This document shows positions 7,942-16,278 of a stretch of 64,000 bases of DNA, in pieces. How positions within the stretch are numbered: the first letter of the stretch is position 1; each line of letters opens with the position of its first letter. The stretch is from Brevibacillus choshinensis. Lineage in GTDB: Bacteria > Bacillota > Bacilli > Brevibacillales > Brevibacillaceae. The DNA lies in the NCBI RefSeq assembly GCF_016811915.1, contig NZ_CP069127.1, positions 1,580,001 to 1,644,000 of the forward strand. The letters are read 5' to 3'. The notes below the pieces were generated by a model. That model had not been told where the DNA came from. It did no database searches and was given only the letters and a program-made list of their open reading frames with translations. Both the position numbers and the translations under genes were made by a program.

Positions 7942-8652
7942 ATGACAAAATGGACCGCTTACTTTGCTGACTGGACTTGGTTTGAGAGACTGTGGCTGTT
8001 CGCATTTACAGCCGTCACCATCTATCTGTACTTCGCCCTGGATGATACGTTGATCGGGCTATTCGCTTCCTTGACCGGAATGCTCAGTGTCGTTCTGGTT
8101 GCAAAAGGAAAAACCTGGAATTACTACCCGGGTATCGTCAATGTTGTGCTGTACGCATTTGTAGCCTATGGACAAAAGTATTACGGTGAAGTGATGCTGA
8201 ATCTTTTGTACTTTTTACCCATGCAGTTTATCGGGCTGTTCATGTGGAGAAAGAACGGGGTGTCGCAAGAAAAACAAAATGACGTGAAGGTCGCTGTGAT
8301 GACGAACCGCGCCCGCATCTACTGGAGCCTGCTCTGTCTCGCGGTAACCATCGCCTATGCTTGGGTGCTCAAAGCGATGGGAGGCGCGCTTCCATTCATC
8401 GACTCATTGACCGCTGTCCTTTCGATCGTGGCGATGATCTTTATGGTAAAGCGTTACGTAGAGCAATGGGTCGTCTGGATCATCATCGATGTGCTCACCA
8501 TCTACATGTGGGTGGTTGCCTTTATGGGTGACGGGAATGACGTTTCCATCCTCGTCATGTGGATCGCCTACCTGGTGAATGCCATCTACGGCTGGTTGAA
8601 TTGGAGAGCGCAATACCGCATACAAAAGGAGGAGCAGGCATGGGTACGGTAG
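7942..8652 (+). CDS. pnuC: Nicotinamide riboside transporter PnuC
   Basis: About 236 residues with seven predicted membrane segments, rich in Trp and Tyr. The WNYYPGIVNVVLYAFVAY segment is characteristic of PnuC. It imports nicotinamide riboside by facilitated diffusion, trapped by phosphorylation by the kinase half of NadR, encoded next. GGGAGAG precedes the start; a GTG one codon upstream (7939) is possible. Its 3' end overlaps nadR by 13 bp, so the two are co-translated. Confidence 0.93.
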   Translation: MTKWTAYFADWTWFERLWLFAFTAVTIYLYFALDDTLIGLFASLTGMLSVVLVAKGKTWNYYPGIVNVVLYAFVAYGQKYYGEVMLNLLYFLPMQFIGLFMWRKNGVSQEKQNDVKVAVMTNRARIYWSLLCLAVTIAYAWVLKAMGGALPFIDSLTAVLSIVAMIFMVKRYVEQWVVWIIIDVLTIYMWVVAFMGDGNDVSILVMWIAYLVNAIYGWLNWRAQYRIQKEEQAWVR

Positions 8653-9698
8653 GTTTCATTGGCGGGAAATTTCTGCCGCTTCATCTCGGGCATGTCCATG
8701 CGATCACACAGGCAGCGTGCTTCTGCGACGAACTGTATGTCATCCTTTCGCATAGCCAGATTCGCGATCGCAAGCTTTGTCAGGCAGCGGGGATACAGGA
8801 AATGCCGTATGAGGTACGTCTGCGCTGGCTGTCTGGACTGGTGAAAGATATGGAGAATGTACGCGTGCTGGCCGTAGAAGATACGGCTGACAGCGACGAG
8901 CATTACGACTGGGCAGCGGGAGCGGCTGATATTCGGCGAGTAATCGGCAAGCCGATCGACTTCCTCTTCAGCTCGGAAATTGCTTACGAGCCGATATTCA
9001 ATAAGCTGTACCCGGAGGCGAAGCACATCATCATCGATGCTTTCCGCAAGCAAGTGCCTATTTCCGCGACCCGCATCCGGGAAGATGGCGTGTTTGCCCA
9101 TTGGGAGTACATCCCTGCGATTGTCCGTCCGACTTTTGTCAAAAAAGTGGTGGTGGTCGGGACGGAAAGCTGCGGAAAATCGACGTTGACCCGTTACCTG
9201 GCGAAGATGTACAACACCGTCTTTGTGGAAGAGTACGGGCGAACCGTCTGCGAGGAAGTGGGCGGGTGCGAGACGATTCTGACCGAGGAATACTATCCGT
9301 ACATCGCCTACGGCCACAAGATGAAAGAATACGAAGCGATCCAGCAGGCAAACAAAGTATTGTTCATCGACACGGAAGCGATTGTGACGCAGTTTTATTC
9401 GGAGCTGTACACGGGACGCACGTTTCCTGTGCTCGATCAGGTGGCCAGGGAGCAGCAGTACGATCTCTGGCTCTATCTGGAACCCGATGTGCCATGGGTT
9501 GACGATGGCTTGCGGGTGCATGGGGAAAATCGGATTCGTCAGGAAAATGATGAAAAACTGAGGAAGATGCTCGATGATCGGGGGATTCCGTACGTGACAA
9601 TCGCAGGCAGTTATCAGGACCGCTTGCGACAAGCGATGATGCATGTGGATGCGCTGCTTCGGAAGACTTCCCAGTCGCCGCAAATTCAGCTAGACTAG
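8640..9698 (+). CDS. nadR: Bifunctional NMN adenylyltransferase / ribosylnicotinamide kinase NadR
   Basis: 352 residues with two domains. The N-terminal nucleotidyltransferase has GKFLPLHLGH (residues 9-18) and ISATRIRED (141-149). The C-terminal kinase has a P-loop GTESCGKST (174-182). Together they phosphorylate nicotinamide riboside and adenylylate NMN to NAD. The enterobacterial N-terminal repressor domain is absent, so regulation probably lies with the NrtR-like gene upstream. The ATG at 8640 follows GGAGGAGC; the longer frame upstream is just overlap with pnuC. Confidence 0.95.
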   Translation: MGTVGFIGGKFLPLHLGHVHAITQAACFCDELYVILSHSQIRDRKLCQAAGIQEMPYEVRLRWLSGLVKDMENVRVLAVEDTADSDEHYDWAAGAADIRRVIGKPIDFLFSSEIAYEPIFNKLYPEAKHIIIDAFRKQVPISATRIREDGVFAHWEYIPAIVRPTFVKKVVVVGTESCGKSTLTRYLAKMYNTVFVEEYGRTVCEEVGGCETILTEEYYPYIAYGHKMKEYEAIQQANKVLFIDTEAIVTQFYSELYTGRTFPVLDQVAREQQYDLWLYLEPDVPWVDDGLRVHGENRIRQENDEKLRKMLDDRGIPYVTIAGSYQDRLRQAMMHVDALLRKTSQSPQIQLD

Positions 9699-9741
9699 AG
9701 CAACAAACCTATCAAACATGTGGAAGGGAGCTGCTTTTTGG

Positions 9742-10329
9742 ATGCACATCATCTCGCAACCTGTAACACCGCTGTCTCTCAAAGAGTGGGCGGTCGCCGT
9801 CAAAGCGCTGGGAGAAGGACACCAGATCATTACGATTCGCAAGGGCGGCCTCTATGAAGAAACGCGTGAATTCAGGCTGGAAAACGACCAGTTTTACCTC
9901 TATCCGACTTATGAGCATCAAAAGCTGGAGATGGTGAAGCCAGAGTATCATCCTTTGCTTGCAGCTACTCAAGCTGGGTGGACACCGGAAAAGCAAACGG
10001 TCGAGATTTCTTACTTTGCTGAAGTGACAGACGATGTCGAGCTCATGGACGAAGAAAAGCTCCGTGCCCTCTCTCCGTACCATATTTGGACGGACAATTT
10101 TGCAGATGTGCGCCTGCACTGGAAGAAGCAAAAGCCTCTCCATATCTTGTTTGCGCGGGTCTACCGTCTGGAGCAGCCGGTCGAGATTCAGATTGAAGAG
10201 GCGTACAAAGGGTGCAAATCGTGGCATGACCTGCTGCACACCATACCGGGGCAGTCATTCGAGCCGGTGCTGACTGATGCCTCGTATGCTCAGAAAAAAG
10301 AGGAAATCCTGAACATTTTGAACCGATGA
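9742..10329 (+). CDS. DUF1802 family protein
   Basis: A 195-residue soluble protein. The KEWAVAVKALGEGHQIITIRKGG segment, split by family numbering near residue 13, and YLYPTYEHQKLE near residue 55 identify DUF1802. No function is established for this family. It follows nadR by 43 bp and is probably in the same transcript. The ATG at 9742 has AAGGGAG upstream; the ATG at 9718 has none. A role tied to NAD salvage would be speculation. Confidence 0.8.
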   Translation: MHIISQPVTPLSLKEWAVAVKALGEGHQIITIRKGGLYEETREFRLENDQFYLYPTYEHQKLEMVKPEYHPLLAATQAGWTPEKQTVEISYFAEVTDDVELMDEEKLRALSPYHIWTDNFADVRLHWKKQKPLHILFARVYRLEQPVEIQIEEAYKGCKSWHDLLHTIPGQSFEPVLTDASYAQKKEEILNILNR

Positions 10330-10367
10330 AGAAAGGATCATCACATAGAGAGCGTGGAGGGAATCGA

Positions 10368-11351
10368 ATGATGAAAGCCATCGTGGTAACGGAGTTTGGC
10401 GGACCGGAGCACATGAAGCTCGTGGATATGGACATCCCGCAGCCTGAGCCGAGGCAGGTCTTGATCCGCGTGGAGCGGACCAGCGTCAATTTTGCCGACA
10501 TCAAGTCACGCTACGGAAAAAAAGGAGGAGGCTCGCTCCCGTTCATACCCGGACTGGATGCGGCTGGCGTCATCGAGCAGGTAGGCTCTGAGGTGAAGCG
10601 CTTCCGACCGGGACAGCGGGTGATTGCCTTCCCAGCAAACGGGACCTATGCGCAGTATGTCGTGGCGAGTGAAGACTTGACGTTCGCGATTCCAGACAGC
10701 ATGGATTTTGATACGGCAGCGGCAAGCCCGGTTGTTTCCTTCACTTCCTATAAGCTGCTTGCAGATGTAGCCCGGCTCGTTCCCGGCGAAACCGTATTGA
10801 TTCACGCGGCAGCAGGTGGAATCGGCACGACAGCGATCCAGCTGGCAAAGCTGCTCGGAGCAGGCAAAGTCATCGGAACAGTGGGGAATGTGAGCAAAGC
10901 GGCGATCGCGCTGGAAGCAGGTGCGGATCACGTCATCTGCAACGACACCGAGGATTTTGCTGCCAAGGTGAATGAGCTGACGGATGGAGCGGGAGCGGAC
11001 GTGATTTTGGATTCCATTTCCGGACCGGCATCCGAGAGAAGCATGGAATGCCTGGCATGGTACGGACGTCTCGTGCATTTTGGAAATGCAGGTGGGGAAG
11101 TCGGCAGGATCAGGACGGTTGATCTGCATGCAAGCTGCCGGTCCGTTCTCGGCTTCAGCTTTGGAACCACCCGAAACAAGCGGCCGCAGCTTTTGCAGGA
11201 CACAGCGGAAAAAGTGTTCCAGTACTTGGCGGATGGCAGCCTGACGATCAAGATCGGCCGCCGCTTCGATCTGGAGGACGCAGCAAGTGCACATGCATGG
11301 GTGGAAAGCAGACAGAGCACGGGGAAAGTCCTGCTTGATGTGAGGAAGTAG
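10368..11351 (+). CDS. Zinc-less quinone oxidoreductase (MDR family)
   Basis: A 327-residue medium-chain dehydrogenase/reductase of the NADPH:quinone oxidoreductase (QOR) type. There is a GroES-like N-domain and a Rossmann core with AAAGGIGTTAIQLAKLLGA near residue 140. The zinc ligands of alcohol dehydrogenases are absent. It reduces quinones or enones with NADPH. GGAGGG precedes ATG-ATG at 10368. It lies 38 bp after the DUF1802 gene and ends the operon at a terminator. Confidence 0.88.
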   Translation: MMKAIVVTEFGGPEHMKLVDMDIPQPEPRQVLIRVERTSVNFADIKSRYGKKGGGSLPFIPGLDAAGVIEQVGSEVKRFRPGQRVIAFPANGTYAQYVVASEDLTFAIPDSMDFDTAAASPVVSFTSYKLLADVARLVPGETVLIHAAAGGIGTTAIQLAKLLGAGKVIGTVGNVSKAAIALEAGADHVICNDTEDFAAKVNELTDGAGADVILDSISGPASERSMECLAWYGRLVHFGNAGGEVGRIRTVDLHASCRSVLGFSFGTTRNKRPQLLQDTAEKVFQYLADGSLTIKIGRRFDLEDAASAHAWVESRQSTGKVLLDVRK

Positions 11352-11378
11352 GATTCGAGTGGGAGAATGTTAGTGTAA

Positions 11379-11407
11379 AGCTCTCGTCCTTGAGGCGAGA
11401 GCTTTTT
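11379..11407 (+). terminator. Terminator of the NAD salvage operon
   Basis: AGCTCTCG (11379-11386) / CGAGAGCT (11395-11402) followed by T residues. It ends the run of genes that begins at 6965. Confidence 0.9.
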
Positions 11408-11409
11408 TG

Positions 11410-11643
11410 CTATCCAGCCTCTTTTTCTCTCACACTCAAAAAAACGCCCAAAATGACAATGATTCCGCCGAGCAAATCGAATATACGTAATCCTTCATGA
11501 AGGAACACGGTTGAAAAAAGTACGCCGAAAATGGGACCGAGGTTCATTAGAGCTACCGCTGTACTAGAACTGAGGGTGCGCAATCCATAGTTATAGAGCA
11601 TAAAGGCTGCAACAGAGCAAAAAATTCCGAGGTAGAGGAATCC
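11410..11643 (-). pseudogene. C-terminal remnant of an EamA/DMT transporter
   Basis: About 77 residues match only the last part of an EamA domain: three hydrophobic segments, with YNYGLRTLSSSTAVALMNLG and the final GGIIVILGVFLS. A full DMT transporter has about 300 residues. Upstream of 11643 the frame stays open, but its translation is merely antisense to the Rrf2 gene, and no ribosome site is seen. This is a decayed or truncated gene. Two hairpins (11642-11716) lie at its broken edge. Confidence 0.7.
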
Positions 11644-11716
11644 GCATCTTGCCTCAATGGGCCGATGCGGCTTCCTTTTATTCAGGCACTCCCATGCGAT
11701 TTTCCGTGAATAAAAG
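11642..11716. repeat. Two adjacent hairpins at the EamA remnant edge
   Basis: CCGCATC (11642-11648) / GATGCGG (11664-11670), then CTTTTATTCA (11675-11684) / TGAATAAAAG (11707-11716). They lie between the broken EamA gene and the Rrf2 promoter. They could be remnants of an inserted element or old transcription signals. Confidence 0.45.
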
Positions 11717-11728
11717 TGTTTTCCCATG

Positions 11729-11763
11729 TTGACTTCTCTAACTGTACGAATTATGATTACAGT
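11729..11763 (+). promoter_or_regulatory. Promoter and operator-like dyad of the Rrf2 gene
   Basis: TTGACT (11729-11734), a 17 bp spacer and TATGAT (11752-11757) form a good SigA promoter. An inverted repeat ACTGTA (11741-11746) / TACAGT (11758-11763) overlaps the -10 and is placed where an autorepressor would bind. Confidence 0.65.
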
Positions 11764-11790
11764 ACTCTTCTGGAGGAGGAAGTCGATGAA

Positions 11791-12207
11791 GTGAATAGTG
11801 AATTTACGATAGCTGTTCACAGCCTGGCCTTATTGGCGAACCTCCCTGACCATATGGCGAGCAGTGAACACATTGCGAAAAATGTATGTACGAATCCGGC
11901 ACGAATCCGAAAGATCATGAGTAATCTGCGAAAGCATGGCTTTGTACGGACAAAGGAGGGGATCGGTGGCGGCTACATCCTGGATGCTGATCCGCAGGAA
12001 GTCAACCTTGCCCAAATTTACCGGGCCGTCTCGAGTGGGACGCTGAAGCCGCACTGGTGCACAGGAGACCCGCAGGACGCGTGTGTCGTCTCTTCCAAGA
12101 TGCACTGTGTGATGGATCAAATCTTTAATGAAGCCGAGGTACATTACACGAAGTACCTGGAGGGAATCACGATTCAGTCCGTGCTAGATCGAATTAAGCA
12201 GCCGTAA
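11791..12207 (+). CDS. Rrf2 family transcriptional regulator
   Basis: A 138-residue Rrf2 winged-helix regulator, closest in appearance to the YwnA/YwgB type. The helix-turn-helix is around residues 24-60 (SSEHIAKNVCTNPARIRKIM), followed by the wing KEGIGGGYIL. Three cysteines in the C-terminal half (HWCTGDPQDAC, then KMHC) might sense redox or metals, but they do not match the IscR cluster spacing exactly. The GTG at 11791 has GGAGGAGG 10 nt upstream. It probably represses its own promoter. Confidence 0.85.
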   Translation: MNSEFTIAVHSLALLANLPDHMASSEHIAKNVCTNPARIRKIMSNLRKHGFVRTKEGIGGGYILDADPQEVNLAQIYRAVSSGTLKPHWCTGDPQDACVVSSKMHCVMDQIFNEAEVHYTKYLEGITIQSVLDRIKQP

Positions 12208-12274
12208 CAGCTGAAGCTTTCATGTCATACCCAAACTGTAACTTTTCTAAATACACGTAAGGTGGTGCAATAGG

Positions 12275-12664
12275 ATGAATCGAGAAGAACGATTGGCAGT
12301 AGGCGAATGGGTTCGAGGCAAGACCAAAGAGGGGGAGCTGATCCACGGATTTGTGGAGAGTATCGATTCAGCAGGGAGTACCGTTCATGTGTATGTGGTA
12401 AATTGCGATAACGACATGACGGTGGGCAAAGTAGTCGCCACTCGCGCCAGCTGGGTCGAGGCCATGGCTGAGTCCTCCGGCTATGAAGAGGGGCAGCTGT
12501 ACGATCTGATGGATCTCGCGTTGTCTACCAAGGATGAGGAGTGGTTCAGGGAGCTGCTCGCTGCGTCGAAGGGATTACCAAAGGAAGCGCCATCGAAAGA
12601 AAGAAGAATGGCAGAAAAGCGCCATGTTCGCAACCGCTTGGGAACATCTGCTATTTGGGAATAA
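12275..12664 (+). CDS. Small hypothetical protein with an IDEAL-like segment
   Basis: A 129-residue soluble protein. The N-terminal half looks like a small beta-barrel (GEWVRGKTKEGELIHGFVE...). The central YDLMDLALSTKDEEWFREL segment near residue 75 resembles the IDEAL domain of Bacillales. The tail is basic. AAGGTGG lies upstream of the ATG. No function can be assigned. Confidence 0.65.
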   Translation: MNREERLAVGEWVRGKTKEGELIHGFVESIDSAGSTVHVYVVNCDNDMTVGKVVATRASWVEAMAESSGYEEGQLYDLMDLALSTKDEEWFRELLAASKGLPKEAPSKERRMAEKRHVRNRLGTSAIWE

Positions 12665-12699
12665 CGGTTGATACCGTAAGATGTGTAGGGGGAAAAAAG

Positions 12700-13263
12700 A
12701 TGACGACAGCAGCACACAATCCGTGGTTTGAAAAAGGCATGACGTTTGAGCAGTACGTGGAGGCCATGAAGGTAAATCGCGAAGAGCTGACGCGCGTGTA
12801 TGAGCAGGTGGAGTTTTCGGCGGAGGATCTGGCGGTGTGGAAGGATGTCGCACAGCGCAACTGGAGAGGGATTGTCCTCACGGCAGATTGGTGCGGGGAT
12901 GCAGCCCTGAATGTGCCGATCGTCCAAAAAATTGCGGAACAAAGCAATGTCGAGCTGCGCTACCTGATTCGGGATGAAAATCTCGAACTGATGGATCAGT
13001 ATTTGACAAATGGAACATCGCGTGCGATTCCGATCTTCATCTTCATCAATGAAGCGGGAGAGAAGACAGCTGTATGGGGACCTCGTTCGCCAGAAGTGCA
13101 GGAGCTGATTACCTCTTTGCGCAGCCAGCTGCCTGCCCCGGACGCTCCGGATTTTGAAGAAAAGCAAAAGAATGTCTATCGCGACTTCAAACAGCAAATC
13201 ACGACGGATCCTGCCATTTGGCGAACCGTGATCAACAGTGTGAAAGCTGCGCTCCAGGGATAA
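12700..13263 (+). CDS. Thioredoxin family protein with a single-cysteine active site
   Basis: 187 residues with a thioredoxin-like fold. The active-site position reads ADWCGDA, so the CXXC pair is reduced to one Cys, and a cis-Pro follows in SRAIPIFIFI. Similar Firmicute proteins are annotated as thioredoxin family proteins of unknown substrate. With one cysteine it cannot act as a normal dithiol reductase. The ATG at 12700 follows GGGGGAA. It is 35 bp after the previous gene and probably co-transcribed. Confidence 0.8.
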   Translation: MTTAAHNPWFEKGMTFEQYVEAMKVNREELTRVYEQVEFSAEDLAVWKDVAQRNWRGIVLTADWCGDAALNVPIVQKIAEQSNVELRYLIRDENLELMDQYLTNGTSRAIPIFIFINEAGEKTAVWGPRSPEVQELITSLRSQLPAPDAPDFEEKQKNVYRDFKQQITTDPAIWRTVINSVKAALQG

Positions 13264-13315
13264 AGAGAATCGAATAGAGACAAATAAACAATGGATAGGA
13301 CTGGATAAAATAGAA

Positions 13316-14521
13316 ATGAGAAGTGCAGAGAATCATAGGCGACCGATTCTTTTTCTGATGGTAAACATGTTCATTGCGATGTTGGGAATCGGTTTGATCA
13401 TTCCCATTCTTCCCGAATTTTTGAAGGAGTTTGACGCGGGAGGCAGGACCGCGGGCTATTTGATCGCGGCGTTGGGTTTGACGCAGTTTTTGTTTTCTCC
13501 GATAGCAGGAGAATGGTCGGATAAATACGGCCGGAAGATCATGATCGTATCCGGGCTTGCTTTGTTCACCATTTCCAATCTGCTTTTTGCCATGGCGGAG
13601 CATATTTCCATGCTGTACATTTCCCGTTTGATCGGGGGAGTCGGCGCCGCAGCCATGATTCCTTCGATGCTGGCGTATGTGGCAGACATCACGACGGAAG
13701 AAAAACGCGGAAAAGGCTTGGGCCTGCTCGGAGCGGCTATGTCGCTTGGCTTTGTGATTGGGCCTGGGATTGGCGGTTTTCTCGCCGAGCTCGGACTGCG
13801 GATGCCGTTGTACGTATCTGCTGGCGTAGGGGCACTGGCGACCATAGGCTCTTTGCTGTTCCTGCCCGAATCGCTTTCCAAGGAAGCGCAGATGGCGTCG
13901 CGGAATGCGAAGGAAAAGAAGGAGAGCATCTTTGTCCAGCTGGGCAAGTCGGTCAAAGCTCCCTATTTCATCATGCTGATCCTGATCTTTACGATGACCT
14001 TTGGGCTCGCCAATTTTGAAGCGATCTTCCCGCTGTTTGTCGATGCGAAATTCGCCTACACGGCACGTGACATCTCGATTATCATCACGGTGGGGGCGCT
14101 GGCTGGAACGATCGTACAGGCGGCGTTTATCGGAAAGCTGATCACGCGGTTCGGTGAGAAGAATCTGATCAACTGGACGTTCTTCTTCTCGGCGGTTTCC
14201 ATGGTGCTGATGCTACTGTCAGGAAACTTCTGGTATATGCTCGTGCTGACCGTGATCTTCTTTACACTCACGTCCATCATGCGCCCTGCGATCAACACGC
14301 TCATCTCCAAGAAAGCGGGAGACGAGCAAGGCTTTGTGGCGGGAATGAACAATGCCTACATGAGTCTGGGCAACATCTTCGGTCCGGCCGCAGCGGGTAC
14401 GCTGTACGATGTGCATTTGAATGCCCCTTATCTGGTCGGTGCGATTATTTTGATCGTCAGCCTGTTCCTTTCGAGAAGGGAAGGAAGCAGGAAAATCAAG
14501 CCCATCGCGGCTGAGTCCTGA
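13316..14521 (+). CDS. MFS multidrug efflux transporter (DHA1, NorA/Bmr-like)
   Basis: 401 residues and 12 membrane segments. Motif A is visible as GEWSDKYGRK in loop 2-3, and motif C, typical of drug:H+ antiporters, as GFVIGPGIGGFLAE in segment 5. It probably exports hydrophobic drugs or toxic metabolites. The ribosome site before this ATG is weak. It follows the thioredoxin gene by 52 bp. The drug spectrum cannot be inferred. Confidence 0.88.
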   Translation: MRSAENHRRPILFLMVNMFIAMLGIGLIIPILPEFLKEFDAGGRTAGYLIAALGLTQFLFSPIAGEWSDKYGRKIMIVSGLALFTISNLLFAMAEHISMLYISRLIGGVGAAAMIPSMLAYVADITTEEKRGKGLGLLGAAMSLGFVIGPGIGGFLAELGLRMPLYVSAGVGALATIGSLLFLPESLSKEAQMASRNAKEKKESIFVQLGKSVKAPYFIMLILIFTMTFGLANFEAIFPLFVDAKFAYTARDISIIITVGALAGTIVQAAFIGKLITRFGEKNLINWTFFFSAVSMVLMLLSGNFWYMLVLTVIFFTLTSIMRPAINTLISKKAGDEQGFVAGMNNAYMSLGNIFGPAAAGTLYDVHLNAPYLVGAIILIVSLFLSRREGSRKIKPIAAES

Positions 14522-14527
14522 TCGGGA

Positions 14528-14570
14528 AACGGATTCGTTTGTTCTGATGAACGACGGATCCGTTTTTTTT
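14528..14570 (+). terminator. Terminator of the MFS efflux gene
   Basis: An imperfect stem between AACGGATTCGT and ACGACGGATCCGTT followed by a long T run ending near 14572. Confidence 0.8.
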
Positions 14571-14582
14571 TTGCGTGCACGA

Positions 14583-14620
14583 AAAAATGCCCGCCAACTG
14601 CGTGCGGAACAGCTGGCGGG
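14583..14620 (-). terminator. Terminator of the SLH-domain gene
   Basis: CCCGCCA (14590-14596) / TGGCGGG (14614-14620), with a further CTG/CAG pairing inside the arms. On the minus strand it is followed by ATTTTTTC. Confidence 0.85.
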
Positions 14621-14627
14621 AAGAATA

Positions 14628-15287
14628 TTACGGTTTGGGCGTTTCCTTTATTGGGCCCTGATGCGCCTGCAAATACTCCAGGGCATGGTAGATGAGCTCG
14701 GCAGCATCTGCGCGAGTCATTTCTTCCTTTGGATGAAGCTTGCGGTCGGCATCCAGCTCTACGATCCCAAGGACAATCGCACGTTGGATGGCGCCTTGGT
14801 ATTCGACAGTGAGCTCGCTCATGTCGGCGAATTCAACAGGGGCAATTTTGATCATGGGAAGATGATGCTGCAATTCCATGGCAATCATGAGCTGATGGAT
14901 GAATTCTTCCCGTGTCCAGGCTTTGTCCGGATCAAAATCTGCAGGCAGCTCCAACCCGTTTTGGATCGCGATCTGCACGACGTCGGCATACCATTCGTCC
15001 GGATCGACTTGTGGAGCTGGTCCCCCTGCTTTTTCGGGATCCGCCTGCAGGTTCAATGTGTTTACAATCAGCTGAATGCCTTGGGCGGCTGTCATGATGG
15101 CTTCCGGCATGTAGCGATTGCCATCTACCCCATGTACATAGCCCTTTTCCTGCAGCGCTATAATTTTATCTTTCGCTGCTACTTGGTTCAAATCGGTAAA
15201 AGGTGTCGATGCAGCAAAGCTGGATTGACCAAAGGACAGTGTGAGCATAGCTACGATCGGCAGAGCCAGGAGATTGCGTGCTTTCAT
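14628..15287 (-). CDS. Secreted S-layer-homology (SLH) domain protein
   Basis: 219 residues with a Sec signal peptide (basic MKARN, hydrophobic core, cleavage near residue 25-26). SLH-like repeats follow: FTDLNQVAAKDKIIALQEKGYVHG, a middle repeat around residues 90-130 (DEWYADVVQIAIQNGLEL) and a third around 155-205 (FADMSELTVEYQGAI). SLH domains bind pyruvylated cell-wall polymers. No extra functional domain remains, so this may be only a wall-bound scaffold. It is monocistronic. Confidence 0.85.
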   Translation of the reverse strand: MKARNLLALPIVAMLTLSFGQSSFAASTPFTDLNQVAAKDKIIALQEKGYVHGVDGNRYMPEAIMTAAQGIQLIVNTLNLQADPEKAGGPAPQVDPDEWYADVVQIAIQNGLELPADFDPDKAWTREEFIHQLMIAMELQHHLPMIKIAPVEFADMSELTVEYQGAIQRAIVLGIVELDADRKLHPKEEMTRADAAELIYHALEYLQAHQGPIKETPKP

Positions 15288-15373
15288 TTAGGAGCCACCT
15301 CGTCTCAAGTTGTTGGTTGATTCGTATATGGGACGAGATTCTGCTCCATCCGTTTCACGGTCCAGCACATTGA

Positions 15374-15760
15374 CTACTGCCCTTCTTTCTTGGGCTGCCC
15401 TTTTACCAGATGTGGCTTGGCAGGAGGGATGTCTTCGTCAGGGTCCTCCTCCACAAAGCGCCTGAGGGCTTGCATCTTGTTCTCCCAGAACCGTTCGTAG
15501 TGCGAGAGCCAGTCCTTCAGCTCAATCAAAGGCTCCGGCTGCATGCGGTATCTCGTCTCGCGCCCTACCTTTTGCTCTCTGACCAGACCTGCTTCCGACA
15601 ACACTCGGAGATGCTTGGAAACGGCGGTGCGGCTCATGGGAAAATGTCCGCTGATCACCGTGACTGACATTTCCTGCTGGGCTAGCAAATGCAGCAGCTG
15701 GCGGCGAGTAGGATCCGCGATGGCCTGAAAGACATCATGCTTGGCGGCAGATGAGCTCAT
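15374..15760 (-). CDS. ArsR-family repressor paired with SRPBCC protein
   Basis: 128 residues; winged helix with the recognition segment FPMSRTAVSKHLRVLSEAGLV near residues 40-60. No metal-binding cysteines. The family (SdpR/YczG-like) often sits with an AHSA1/SRPBCC gene and represses its own operon. Its ATG overlaps the stop of the SRPBCC gene as TAATG, so the two are translationally coupled. The likely operators are the two 16-bp dyads at 16227-16271. The inducer is unknown. Confidence 0.88.
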   Translation of the reverse strand: MSSSAAKHDVFQAIADPTRRQLLHLLAQQEMSVTVISGHFPMSRTAVSKHLRVLSEAGLVREQKVGRETRYRMQPEPLIELKDWLSHYERFWENKMQALRRFVEEDPDEDIPPAKPHLVKGQPKKEGQ

Positions 15761-16185
15761 TATTGCTCCACGTACCCACGAAGTCTAGGCAGTACGGCAG
15801 AGTCCCAGCCTTGATTCATGCGGTCTCTGACAACAGCATGGGTTTCGCCCACTTCTGTGACCGTGTCTTCTCTCCAGCCAGAGTGGATCAATGTGAATTC
15901 TGTTTTCCCATCGAGGTCTTTCAAAGCAAAGGTAACGACCCAGTCCTTGCCCCAGGAAAACACGAGGCGGTTTGGTGGATCGAGTTCTTTTACCATGCAT
16001 GGTGAATCTCCGTAGGGGGAGAAAATGGTGAAGGCTTGTCCTTCAATCGCTTGAAAATTGTTCGGCATCAGCCAGGCAGCAATGCCTTCTGCAGTCGAAA
16101 CAGCCTGCCATACTTTTTGCAAAGGCGCTTCAAAAACCATCGTTTTGACAATATCAGGCAGTGTTCCGTTGGTGTGGTTGGACAT
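15760..16185 (-). CDS. SRPBCC (AHSA1-like) domain protein
   Basis: A 141-residue START/Bet v 1-like domain: VFEAPLQKVWQAVSTAEGIAAWLMP at the N-terminus, FSWGKDWVVTF in the core, HSGW and the C-terminal WDSAVLPRLRGYVEQ helix. Such proteins bind hydrophobic ligands; the exact role is unknown. GGAGGT precedes the ATG. It is the first gene of an operon with the ArsR repressor. Confidence 0.88.
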   Translation of the reverse strand: MSNHTNGTLPDIVKTMVFEAPLQKVWQAVSTAEGIAAWLMPNNFQAIEGQAFTIFSPYGDSPCMVKELDPPNRLVFSWGKDWVVTFALKDLDGKTEFTLIHSGWREDTVTEVGETHAVVRDRMNQGWDSAVLPRLRGYVEQ

Positions 16186-16226
16186 GGGTGACCTCCGTTA
16201 GGATACATAGTGGAATTTGCAAAAGC

Positions 16227-16271
16227 GAAACCAAAACGTTTCGTGTTCATTATAGGAAACCAATTGGTTTC
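16227..16271. promoter_or_regulatory. Two 16-bp repressor operators in the SRPBCC-arsR promoter
   Basis: A perfect palindrome GAAACCAATTGGTTTC (16256-16271) sits between -35 and -10. A second copy, GAAACCAAAACGTTTC (16227-16242), lies just downstream of the -10. Centres are 29 bp apart. They are probably bound by the ArsR-family protein encoded at 15374-15760. Confidence 0.75.
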
Positions 16272-16278
16272 GCGTCAA
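16249..16278 (-). promoter_or_regulatory. Promoter of the SRPBCC-arsR operon
   Basis: On the minus strand, TTGACG (16273-16278) and a perfect TATAAT (16249-16254) with an 18 bp spacer. The spacer is almost entirely filled by a 16-bp palindrome. Confidence 0.8.

Noticed and set aside
8586..9683. 365-codon open frame on the minus strand
   Set aside because: Antisense to nadR, which has clear catalytic motifs. The shadow has no family features.
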